This document shows, piece by piece, positions 1-10,855 of a DNA stretch of 64,000 nucleotides. The stretch lies in assembly GCA_025642075.2 (NCBI GenBank), contig JAODUO010000154.1:551001-615000 (forward strand), read 5' to 3'. How positions within the stretch are numbered: the first letter of the stretch is position 1; each line of letters begins with the position of its first letter. This DNA is from Ridgeia piscesae. Its lineage: Eukaryota; Annelida; Polychaeta; Sabellida; Siboglinidae. The position numbers were made by a program, and so were the translations under genes. The notes below the pieces were generated by a model. That model saw nothing but the letters and a program-made list of their open reading frames with translations, was not told the origin of the DNA and did not search any database.

Positions 1-1473
1 CACATTGACAGTGAACACTACTGTGTGACTGGCGAGCCAAGTGTCAACTTACATTGACAGTGAACACTACTGTATGACTGGTGAGCCAAGTGTCAACTCA
101 CATTGACAGTGAACACTACTGTGTGACTGGCGAGCCAAGTGTCAACTTACATTGACAGTGAACACTACTGTGTGACTGGTGAGCCAAGTGTCAACTCACA
201 TTGACAGTGAACACTACTGTGTGACTGGCGAGCCAAGTGTCAACTTACATTGACAGTGAACACTACTGTATGACTGGCGAGCCAAGTGTCAACTCACACT
301 GACAGTCAGCACTACTGTATGACTGGTGAGCCAAGTGTCAACTCACACTGACAGTCAACACTACTGTATGACTGGCGAGCCAAGTGTCAACTCACATTGA
401 CAGTTAACACTACTGTGTCACTGGTGAGCCAAGTGTCAACTCACACTGACAGTCAACACTACTGTATGACTGGCGAGCCAAGTGTCAACTCACACTGACA
501 GTCAACACTACTGTATGACTGGTGAGCCAAGTGTCAACTCACACTGACAGTCAACACTACTGTATGACTGGCGAGCCAAGTGTCAACTCACATTGACAGT
601 TAACACTACTGTGTCACTGGTGAGCCAAGTGTCAACTCACACTGACAGTCAACACTACTGTATGACTGGCGAGCCAAGTGTCAACTCACATTGACAGTTA
701 ACACTACTGTGTCACTGGTGAGCCAAGTGTCAACTCACACTGACAGTCAGCACTACTGTATGACTGGTGAGCCAAGTGTCAACTCACACTGACAGTCAGC
801 ACTACTGTATGACTGGTGAGCCAAGTGTCAACTCACATTGACAGTTAACACTACTGTGTCACTGGTGAGCCAAGTGTCAACTCACACTGACAGTCAACAC
901 TACTGTGTGACTGGTGAGCCAAGTGTCAACTCACATTGACAGTTAACACTACTGTGTGACTGGTGAGCCAAGTGTCAACTCACATTGACAGTTAACACTA
1001 CTGTGTCACTGGTGAGCCAAGTGTCAACTCACACTGACAGTCAGCACTTCTGTATGACTGGCGAGCCAAGTGTCAACTCACACTGACAGTCAGCACTTCT
1101 GTATGACTGGCGAGCCAAGTGTCAACTCACACTGACAGTCAGCACTTCTGTATGACTGGCGAGCCAAGTGTCAACTCACACTGACAGTCAGCACTTCTGT
1201 ATGACTGGCGAGCCAAGTGTCAACTCACACTGACAGTCAGCACTTCTGTATGACTGGCGAGCCAAGTGTCAACTCACACTGACAGTCAGCACTTCTGTAT
1301 GACTGGCGAGCCAAGTGTCAACTCACACTGACAGTCAGCACTTCTGTATGACTGGCGAGCCAAGTGTCAACTCACACTGACAGTCAGCACTTCTGTATGA
1401 CTGGCGAGCCAAGTGTCAACTCACACTGACAGTTAGCACTTCTGTATGACTGGCGAGCCAAGTGTCAACTCAC
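1..1473. repeat. Tandem array A, 49-bp unit, about 30 copies, abutting an exon donor
   Basis: The unit carries the core gagccaagtgtcaactcaca followed by a variable gacagt...cactactgta part, with a steady 49-bp spacing. Copies left of about 1010 are mixed: cattgacagtgaac, cactgacagtcaac and caacttaca/caactcaca variants alternate. The nine or so copies between about 1030 and 1478 are nearly identical and carry cagcacttctgta. The array continues beyond position 1. On the minus strand each unit begins with gtgagttgacac (gtaagttgacac in some distal copies). The copy next to exon 4 supplies the exon's own 5' splice site. The array is therefore intronic in the receptor gene. Confidence 0.97.
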
Positions 1474-1597
1474 CCGGCAGTCGCTTGCAGAACTTGACAA
1501 CTCGTGTGATGACCGGGACCATGTTCTTGACAAACTGGTCCCACATCTTGTTAGGGTTGCCTCCATCCAGCATCGGCATCATCTTACTGAAGTCCAT
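1474..1597 (-). CDS. Nuclear receptor coding exon 4 (ligand-binding domain, partial)
   Basis: Minus-strand exon with a tgtgttcag acceptor just before 1597 and a CCGG/gtgagt donor after 1474. It enters in phase 0 from exon 3 and encodes residues 505-545 plus one base. Visible motifs include MWDQFVKNMVPVITRVVKF and CKRLP, followed by a split Gly codon. This matches the helix 3 region of NR1 ligand-binding domains (W..F...TPAI..VVEFAK.IPGF in E75, Rev-erb and PPAR relatives), so the next residues should read GF. In that family this helix lines the ligand pocket and forms part of the coactivator groove. The remaining ligand-binding-domain exons, about 150-200 residues, are not in the window; their transcript lies beyond position 1. 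The donor is shared with tandem array A. Confidence 0.9.
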
Positions 1598-1728
1598 CTG
1601 AACACACAACATCAGATTACTCATGTCGAACTGAATATACAACACAACTTACTACTCTATCACTGGCGTCATGCTATTGATGTCTTTTTGAAATCTATTA
1701 CTCTGTTGTTGCATGACAGTGTGCTTGT

Positions 1729-1877
1729 GTATGTATGTATGTATGTATGTATGTATGTATGTATGTATGTATGTATGTATGTATGTATGTATGTTTGTAT
1801 GTATGCATGCATGCATGCATGCATGCATGCATGCATGCATGCATGCATGCATGCATGCATGCATGCATGCATGCATG
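1729..1877. repeat. Compound tetranucleotide repeat (TATG)n-(GCAT)n
   Basis: About 75 bp of TATG repeats with one TTTG interruption pass at about 1804 into about 74 bp of GCAT repeats. GCAT is self-complementary, so the right half can fold into a perfect hairpin or cruciform in DNA, or a hairpin in the intron 3 transcript. Confidence 0.97.
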
Positions 1878-2147
1878 TATATTAACATAATCTAATGCGA
1901 ACCCTCTTGATTAATGCAAAACTTTAACGGCGGTTTTCCCTAGTTTTTCTTTTTGACCCTTACCATACCTAATGTGACATAACTTCACCAGTTTTGTAGT
2001 AGTCATAATTTGTGAAACACTGTAAAGTACCATATCTCCTCCTTCCATATATGTAATAAAAGTATGTCAACATATTTCTTACTTATCACTCATTTTGTCA
2101 GACGTTGTCACATATATATAAATGATTGGATGTAAACATATTGCATG

Positions 2148-2168
2148 TACATGTGTGTACGTGTGTGT

Positions 2169-2228
<60 letters not shown>

Positions 2229-2240
2229 GCGTGTGTGCAT
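2148..2240. repeat. (GT)n microsatellite
   Basis: Uninterrupted GT run of roughly 55 bp, flanked by GTAC and GTGC variants on both sides. It is alternating purine-pyrimidine DNA in intron 3, with Z-DNA potential. Confidence 0.95.
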
Positions 2241-2589
2241 GTGCGCACACGCACACGCAAACATATAGACATAACAAAGAAACAGGAAAAAGTGAGACGT
2301 AATGTGACTGCAGCAACGAGAAGTTTGAGCCAACAGTTTCCTCCCTCTCAAGTTAAATATACGCAATAACAAAAATGCACAAAAATTCATGAATTTCTAG
2401 CATCTGCATGTACCTGATATTATGATGTTGTGACCATAGCATGCTGGACAGTAAATGACGTTGTGAATATACCATAGTGGTGTAACACTGTGACTGTGCC
2501 AAGCCAGGAGAGAACTTATTTGAACATACCATGCCTCTGTGTCAGGTACATGAATGTATCATACCAGGTGGCAAGCAATGTGAACCTAC

Positions 2590-3851
2590 CATGCCAGGGG
2601 GTGCATTCTTCATCTTCTCCTGGTACTTCTGTTTACCCTCCCGCACCTTCTCATCTGTGTAGTTACACGTCTGCAGGTGGGCTGTCACGACGGTCTCTAT
2701 CACCTGGTGGACAAGTTCTCGTCGCTCCCGACTGGGCTCGGTGCGGGCCTCAGCAAACAGTGCGTGCAGGTCGGGCATGGCACGGTGCTTGCTTCGGGGA
2801 TGAGATGCAGGTGAACCCTCCTCGGGCGACGATTCGGACGCATTTTGGCCGGATATACTGAGCAATTGCAACTGTTCATGCTGCTCCTCAGAGATGGAGC
2901 CACCGGTGTGTCCGTTGTGACTGAGGGCTGCGGGGTCGACGGAGTGTGACCGATGGTAGCCGTTTCTCACAGGATGCTGCTGGCTGCAACTGCCACGGAT
3001 TTCACATTTCACCTGGGGGGCGTGTTGGTGGGCCCCCTGGGGAGCATGGTGCTGATCTCCATGGTGGGCGTGGTGGCCACCCTGCAGGTGCGCCCCCTGG
3101 TGGTATCTGTATTCCTCCAGCTCGGGGATGTTGATTTGTTCGAGGTTCGGCAGACGCCCCTGTGAGTTGGGTGTTCCGTCGGGCCCATCGTAACTCAAAC
3201 CAGAGTCCGTATCGGAGTAGCCATTGGTCATACCATTTGACATTCCATTCATCAACCTATTGGGCACATTATCTGACATGCCATTGGGCAAACCATTGGA
3301 CATGCCATTGGACATGCCATTGGACATGCCATTGGGCAGGCCATTGGGCAGGCCATTGGGCATGGCATCGGACACGCCATTGGACATCCTGTCTGATACG
3401 CCGTTGGGCATCGCGTCTGACATGCTTTTACGCAACCCGCCATTGGACATGCCTGTTGACAAATCAGTGGGCAGGGTTCTGGAGATGCCGTTGGGCAAAG
3501 AGTTCGTCATGCCATTTGTCATGTCAGTGGCAAGGCCATTTGTCATGCCATTGGCAAGGCCATTTGTCATGCCATTGGCAAGGCCATTTGTCATGCCATT
3601 GCACGGGCCACCCCCACACTGTTCCGTCGCGTCTGGCTCTGTCTTCATGGTCATCGGGAAGATCTTTGGCATCTTGCCGTTTTGGTTGACGACCTGTAGG
3701 AGGCGCTGCAGTTCCGCCATGCTCAGTTGTGCGAGTTGCTGCGGGTTGAGAGGTGGACAGGGCACGATTGGAGGGATGCTGTGGTTGGACGACCGGTTGT
3801 TCTGCTCCAATGCTTCCTTCAGTCTCTTCGGTCGACGTCCGAGGCGAGAAG
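2590..3851 (-). CDS. Nuclear receptor coding exon 3 (A-box, hinge, ligand-binding-domain start)
   Basis: Minus-strand exon of 1262 nt with acceptor ggtatgttgcag and donor GGCATG/gtaggt. It encodes residues 84-504 after completing a split Ala codon from exon 2. It opens with [15 protein letters not shown], the C-terminal extension or A-box that follows the zinc fingers and contacts the minor groove in NR1 receptors (compare GRIPKRE in Rev-erb and E75). The hinge is about 370 residues, unusually long. It has an LQRLL (LXXLL type) motif near 131-135, SUMO-type sites MKTE (152-155) and VKCE (364-367), Asn-Gly-Met/Leu tetrapeptide repeats (about 168-293), a His-rich stretch (334-383) and a Ser/Glu-rich stretch. 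It ends in [16 protein letters not shown], resembling helix 1 of ROR, E75 and Rev-erb (AHLETC..T). The function is inferred as a DNA-binding transcription factor in the nucleus. I cannot assign the exact NR1 group. Confidence 0.93.
3222..3610 (-). repeat. Coding tandem repeat in the receptor hinge
   Basis: Within exon 3, 12-bp and 24-bp units built on ccattgg-gca and ccattgg-acatg encode NG-M-S, NG-L-P and NG-M-T tetrapeptides. A 24-bp unit, gccatttgtcatgccattgg plus caag, repeats three times near 3532-3600. All unit lengths are multiples of three, so the frame survives. The degenerate copies between (SDAM, SDRM, STGM) look like older units. The stretch is low-complexity and probably disordered. 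Confidence 0.9.
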
Positions 3852-3865
3852 CTGCAACATACCAC

Positions 3866-4830
3866 AACACTGGTCAGTACACATGTCCACGCAACTGGTC
3901 AGTACACATGTCCACGCAACTGGTCAGTACACATGTCCACGCAACTGGTCAGTACACATGTCCACGCAACTGGTCAGTACACATGTCCACGCAACTGGTC
4001 AGTACAAAACTGGCCAGTACAAGACACGTCCACACAACTGGTCAGTATAAGACACGTCCACACAACTGGTCAGTACAAGACACGTCCACACAACTGATCA
4101 GTACAAGACACGTCCACACAACTGGTCAGTACAAGACACGTCCACACAACTGGTCAGTACAAGACACGTCCACACAACTGGTCAGTATAAGACACGTCCA
4201 CACAACTGGTCAGTACAAGACACGTCCACACAACTGGTCAGTATAAGACACGTCCACACAACTGGTCAGTACAAGACACGTCCACACAACTGGTCAGTAT
4301 AAGACACGTCCACACAACTGGTCAGTATAAGACACGTCCACACAACTGGTCAGTATAAGACACGTCCACACAACTGGTCAGTATAAGACACGTCCACACA
4401 ACTGGTCAGTATAAGACACGTCCACACAACTGGTCAGTATAAGACACGTCCACACAACTGGTCAGTACAAGACACGTCCACACAACTGGTCAGTATAAGA
4501 CACGTCCACACAACTGGTCAGTATAAGACACGTCCACACAACTGATCAGTACAAGACACGTCCACACAACTGGTCAGTACAAGACACGTCCACACAACTG
4601 GTCAGTATAAGACACGTCCACACAACTGGTCAGTCAGTACAAGACACGTCCACACAACTGGTCAGTACAAGACACGTCCACACAACTGGTCAGTATAAGA
4701 CACGTCCACACAAATCATATAAGAAGTCACACATGACAGTGAATGATCAGTACAAGACACGTCCACACAACTGGTCAGTACAAGACATGTCTGGCCAGCA
4801 CAAGACACGTCAACAACTGTCTGTACAATA
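3866..4830. repeat. Tandem array B, 25/26-bp unit, about 33 copies, next to an exon acceptor
   Basis: The five or six copies nearest exon 3 are 25 bp and end in acacatgtcc. The remaining copies, to about 4712, are 26 bp with agacacgtccacacaactgg. A degenerate tail runs to about 4830. On the minus (gene) strand nearly every unit contains tactgac or tatactgac. The copy closest to exon 3 puts this motif about 21 nt before the acceptor AG. The array lies at the 3' end of the 20-kb intron 2. Confidence 0.96.
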
Positions 4831-4924
4831 CATAACAACTGAGTCAGTAAAACTACGTAACCCTGAGTCATGTACAAGCACTAACACTGAGTCTGACATG
4901 AACAACTGCTATAACCCGAACAGT

Positions 4925-5548
4925 CACTTAACAACTACTAACCCTGCAGTCACCTGTAACAACTACTAACCCTGCAGTCACCTGTAACAACTACTAACAC
5001 TGCAGTCTCTTGTAACAACTACTAACACTGCAGTCACCTGTAACAACTACTAACCCTGCAGTCACTTGTAACAACTACTAACACTGCAGTCACTTGTAAC
5101 AACTACTAACACTGCAGTCACTTGTAACAACTACTAACACTGCAGTCACTTGTAACAACTACTAACCCTGCAGTCACTTGTAACAACTACTAACCCTGCA
5201 GTCACTTGTAACAACTACTAACCCTGCAGTCACTTGTAACAACTACTAACCCTGCAGTCACTTGTAACAACTACTAACCCTGCAGTCACTTGTAACAACT
5301 ACTAATCCTGCAGTCTCTTGTAACAACTACTAACACTGCAGTCACTTGTAACAACTACTAACCCTGCAGTCATTTGTAACAACTACTAACCCTGCAGTCA
5401 TTTGTAACAACTACTAACCCTGCAGTCATTTGTAACAACTACTAACCCTGCAGTCATTTGTAACAACTACTAACCCTGCAGTCATTTGTAACAACTACTA
5501 ACCCTGCAGTCATTTGTAACAACTACTAACCCTGCAGTCACCTGTGAT
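4925..5548. repeat. Tandem array C, 28-bp unit, about 22 copies
   Basis: The unit core is caactactaacactgcagtc, with CCC/CAC and cacttg/catttg/cacctg variants. Variants cluster in blocks: a run of catttg copies lies at about 5370-5520. Intronic. Each unit carries tactaac on the plus strand and a PstI-like ctgcag. Confidence 0.96.
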
Positions 5549-8345
5549 AGAGTCAAACTCAACACCACTTCAACAAAACTGTAAAGTGTCGTCAAGTAGC
5601 AGAAGCTGACCAAGCAATGTGACTTCAGTGAGACGGAGGACTGAGAACTGAAGTTTTCCCATCTGTTTATATAAGGGGCTCAGCTGACATAAGGGGGTGG
5701 GTGTGTGTGTGCATGTGTGGAGAGTTCCACTAGGTCACCCCACCCCACCTGATTATCGTCATCCTATATTCAAAACCACTGATTATATAAACATAACCAG
5801 TGGCAATGCATCAACAATCTGTTTTCATTGTAGCTCATTCGTCAGTGACCCCTCCTAGCCCCACCTCACCTCACTTAGCCCCACCTCATCCCACCCACTA
5901 AACAAAGCCCCGCCTGCAGGGATAAAAACCTTATTCCCCTAAACCCCTGCCCTCTAGGCCAGCCGCTGAGATATTCTGCAGAAATTTTTCTTTTAAAAAA
6001 CTGGGTTATCTCCCTGTCAATGCTCTGACATCTGGTCTTGATTCCTGTGACAGCGTTAACAGGTCACTGAGTCACTGAGTCAGGCACCATAGCATTTACT
6101 ACCGCATACATTAACTCACATCCTGACCAATCACAGCACTCCATCCAAGAACAACTGAGTGACCCCGATAGAAACCACTCAAGGGCAGAAACAATGTACC
6201 ATATTAATACTGCCTCTATTGGTATACGGTTACTTAATAAACAGGTCAGTAGAATTTCACAGCCATTTACAGAGAGCAACATTTATATAATTATACTTAC
6301 ACATAAACCAACTTACTCCATTCCATGTTATTGTTGTTTTGATGTGTAAGAAAATACTGCTACAAACCCAGGAATCAGTCTGTAAATTTACTGGTGTACA
6401 CACACACAAATCAGAGACAAAACTCTCCAGTTATAAATACCAAGGTGTATATCTATTGGGAATTGTGTTTCCACCTGTCAACATACTAACCTCCCCAGCT
6501 AAATCAGGTAGAAAGTTGCGCAACTTTAACCCTTCAGATGTGTCAACAAAGTCAGTTTACATTTTCATGATGACTCATTTCTTGAGAAATGTTTTGGAGG
6601 TTGTTTACTAACTAGTACTAATAGAGTGGCAATAGACACTTCAGTGATGCTACATGTTAGGTCATGTCTGTGGTGACGTACGAGAGACAACTCTTCGACT
6701 GGTATTGAAAAGCTGACACAGATTCAGCCCTGACAACCAACCACACGGTGCTGCCACCTAGCACAGTCATCTTTTATGAATAATGACAAAGAAATAGGGT
6801 GTAACTTAAGACCCAATAACTTATCTGATGGTCAACACTATGTTCCCCCCCCTGCAGAGAAACAAAGTTTTAATGACCCTCGTGTTAACAGCTCTCTGCA
6901 TGTCAGTGTCTTTGATGTTATGTACATAACTGTGTTATGCTGACACCTGACAACAGATAATTATTGTTTTGGAAGTATTTTTTGTGAAAACCAATTAATA
7001 ATATCTTTAAAAGTTAAATTAAAATACTATTTAATCTACAATGAAGATGCAATAAAATCGATTAAGGTGCGTTGTTGACCTTACATTCATCACGCCATAT
7101 TGCTGCAGCGCAAACACATTGCATTGCATTAAATCTTAGTCATTTCATAATCCATTTCCAAACAGTGGTTTCATAATCCATTTACAACGTCCAAGAATGG
7201 GGTCAGCCGCCAACCCACCCACCCACAGGCACTTTGTGACCCAGAAAAGATGACAGGAATGTATTGTAGCACTTTACGTAATTAGATGAAATCAGTCAGA
7301 GGAAATATTTGATGACGACACACAAACAGCACTGCCACGTGTCTGCCTGCAGATGAGACCCAAAAGACTACACCAGGGGGCGCCCTCACAACACGACACG
7401 ACACGTGTATAACACATATAATAATCCTCATGTACACGAGCTCATTACCTTACTGACCCAATCCCGTGCAAGTCAGATCCCTTCAGATCTGATTTCCCTC
7501 ACACCCTCCCATGTAGGGACACTGGACAAACAAAGAACTGATATAGTGACAAACACATCCCACACATGTAGGGTGATCATGACCACCCTGTCTTCACACC
7601 CTACCCGGGCACTCCCTGATAACCCCATTTCCCGGGGTACGGAGTTCACCCTGCACTTACGTAAGCTGGTGCAGTTTGTGGCATAACAGTTTCATCTTCA
7701 TTAAATTTGACGACAACTGCCGGAGTCAGTTCGGAGAAGTCATGTGATCTATTGGCACATGCTCAGCAAAATAACCACTACTTTTAGTTAAATAATTTCT
7801 TTTAAGTTTTTATTTTATTAAGATGCTTCATTGACAGATGCCCTCTGGATTACCTTGACTTGCATAAAGTGTCAAGTGAGCACCCCCCCCCTCCGTGTGA
7901 CGTCACTGTCACTAATCACATCAGACACTGGTATGTCACTGTTGATGTCTAACTGATGCGGCTGGACGTTTCCCACGTGAAACCTCATGTGATTACGGGA
8001 ATAACCTTGTTACTTACACCGCAGTGATCATGTCGGTGAAGGTGAATTCTGAACAGGTCATAATTTGTAACCTAATGGCAGTTTTGAATCTCATAAAGCC
8101 GTCTCTTTCTTGACCCGCCTCATTTAGAGTTGACAAAAATCTTCCAAGAACACATTCATGGAACATTGTCCTAATTGGTGCACTGACAACTACGTCAAAC
8201 ATGGCTACACAACTATGGTGCTCTTCACAAATAAATCAAGTGATGGAATGCTGACACTGCATGAATGAAACAGTTTTTGTTGAGTGAGAAATGTGCTATA
8301 GATTACAGACAAAGTCGGAATTACACCAATGACAAATAATTAATG
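5549..8345. other. Intron 2, unique sequence
   Basis: I see no gene here. It includes a GT/GTG-rich patch (about 5693-5720), a CCCCACCTCA-rich patch (about 5850-5920) and a short direct duplication of gtttcataatccattt near 7140-7190. The open frames are short, without family resemblance or paired splice signals. Confidence 0.6.
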
Positions 8346-10855
8346 CATCATCAATTCTGACAACCACAGGGGGGTCATTATAACATCACTGTCTCATCCT
8401 TCTGACAGCCACAGGGGACTCATTACAACATCACCATCTCATCCTTCTGACGGCCACAGGGGACTCATTACAACATCACCATCTCATCCTTCTGACAACT
8501 ACAGGGAACTCATTACAACATCACCATCTCATCCTTCTGATGGCCACAGGGGACTCATTACAACATCACCATCTCATCCTTCTGACAACCACAGGGAACT
8601 CATTACAACATCACCATCTCATCCTTCTGATGGCCACAGGGGACTCATTACAACATCACCATCTTCATCCTTCTGACAGCCACAGGGAACTCATTACAAC
8701 ATCACCATCTCATCCTTCTGATGGCCACAGGGGACTCATTACAACATCACATCTCATCCTTCTGACAACCACAGGGAACTCATTACATCACCATCTCATC
8801 CTTCTGATGGCCACAGGGGACTCATTACAACATCACCATCTTCATCCTTCTGACAGCCACAGGGAACTCATTACAACATCACCATCTCATCCTTCTGACA
8901 ACCACAGGGGACTCATTACAACATCACCATCTCATCCTTCTGATGGCCACAGGGGACTCATTACAACATCACCATCTCATCCTTCTGACAACCACAGGGA
9001 ACTCATTACAACATCACCATCTCATCCTTCTGAAAGCCACAGGGGACTCATTACAACATCACCATCTCATCCTTCTGACAACCACAGGGGACTCATTACA
9101 ACATCACCATCTCATCCTTCTGACAGCCACAGGGGACTCATTACAACATCACCATCTTCATCCTTCTGACAGCCACAGGGGACTCATTACAACATCACCA
9201 TCTCATCCTTCTGACAACCACAGGGGACTCATTACAACATCACCATCTCATCCTTCTGACGGCCAGAGGGGACTCATTACAATGTCACCATCTCATCCTT
9301 CTGACGGCCACAGGGGACTCATTACAACATCACCATCTCATCCTTCTGACAACCACAGAGGACTCATAACAACATCACCATCTCATCCTTCTGACAACCA
9401 CAGAGGACTCATTACAACATCACCATCTCATCCTTCTGACAACCACAGGGGACTCATTACAACATCACCATCTCATCCTTCTGACAACCACAGGGGACTC
9501 ATTACAACATCACCATCTCATCCTTCTGACAACCACAGGGGACTCATTACAACATCACCATCTTCATCCTTCTGACAACCACAGGGGACTCATTACAACA
9601 TCACCATCTCATCCTTCTGACAACCACAGGGGACTCATTACAACATCACCATCTCATCCTTCTGACAACCACAGGGGACTCATTACAACATCACCATCTC
9701 ATCCTTCTGACAACCACAGGGGACTCATTACAACATCACCATCTTCATCCTTCTGACAACCACAGGGGACTCATTACAACATCACCATCTCACCCTTCTG
9801 ACAACCACAGGGGACTCATTACAACATCACCATCTCATCCTTCTGACAACCACAGGGGACTCATTACAACATCACCATCTTCATCCTTTTGACAACCACA
9901 GGGGACTCATTACAACATCACCATCTCATCCTTCTGACGGCCACAGGGGACTCATTACAACATCACCATCTTCATCCTTCTGACAACCACAGGGGACTCA
10001 TTACAACAGCACCATCTCATCGTTCTGACGGCCACAGGGGACTCATTACAACATCACCATCTTCATCCTTCTGACAACCACAGGGGACTCATTACAACAT
10101 CACCATCTCATCCTTCTGACAACCACAGGGGACTCATTACAACATCACCATCTCATCCTTCTGACAACCACAGGGGGACTCATTACAACATCGCCATTGT
10201 CATCCTTCTGACAACCACAGGGGGACTCATTACAACATCACCATCTCACCCTTCTGACAACCACAGGGGACTCATTACAACATCATCATCTTCATCCTTC
10301 TGACAACCACAGGGGACTCATTACAACATCACCATCTTCATCCTTCTGACAACTACAGGGGACTCATTACAACATCACCATCTCACCCTTCTGACAACCA
10401 CAGGGGACTCATTACAACATCACCATCTTCATCCTCTGACAACCACAGGGGACTCATTACAACATCACCATCTCATCCTTCTGACAACTACAGGGGACTC
10501 ATTACAACATCACCATCTTCATCCTTCTGACAACCACAGGGGACTCATTACAACATCACCATCTCATCCTTCTGACAACCACAGGGGACTCATTACAACA
10601 TCACCATCTCATCCTTCTGACAACCACAGGGGACTCATTACAACATCACCATCTCATCCTTCTGACAACCACAGGGGACTCATTACAACATCATCATCTC
10701 ATCCTTCTGACAGCCACAGGGGACTCATTACAACATCACCATCTCATCCTTCTGACAGCCACAGGGGACTCATTACAACATCACCATCTTCATCCTTCTG
10801 ACAACTACAGGGGGCTCATTACAACATCAGCATTGTCATCCTTCTGACGGCCACA
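8346..10855. repeat. Tandem array D, 45-bp unit, about 55 copies
   Basis: The unit contains ctcattacaacatcaccatc followed by tcatccttctgac-aaccacagggg. Units are usually 45 bp, and a tcttcatcc insertion makes some longer. Copies with gatggccacagg and gacaaccacagg alternate between 8540 and 8960, giving a two-unit higher-order pattern. Later copies are mostly gacaaccacagg. Because 45 is a multiple of three and the unit lacks stops in some frames, open frames of about 200 codons cross it. They are rejected as genes. Confidence 0.97.

Larger units (their letters stand above)
1598..2589 (-). other. Receptor intron 3, with microsatellites
   Basis: A 992-bp intron bounded by CATG/gtaggt at exon 3 and tgtgttcag at exon 4. 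It holds a compound tetranucleotide run and a long GT run, annotated separately, and otherwise AT-rich sequence with no coding signal. Short open frames across it are microsatellite translations (His-Ala-Cys-Met and Tyr-Ile-His-Thr repeats). Confidence 0.85.

Noticed and set aside
1..1473. CRISPR-like array
   Set aside because: The repeats are contiguous 49-bp units without unique spacers, and the window is animal nuclear DNA.
3224..4246. Plus-strand open frame of 340 codons opposite receptor exon 3
   Set aside because: Antisense shadow of the NG-repeat hinge continuing into array B. The minus strand carries the conserved receptor sequence and splice sites.
8540..9575. Two plus-strand open frames of about 210 codons (HRGLITTSPSHPSD repeats)
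   Set aside because: Array D has a 45-bp unit, so any stop-free frame stays open. The frames end at unit-length changes, not at gene-like boundaries.
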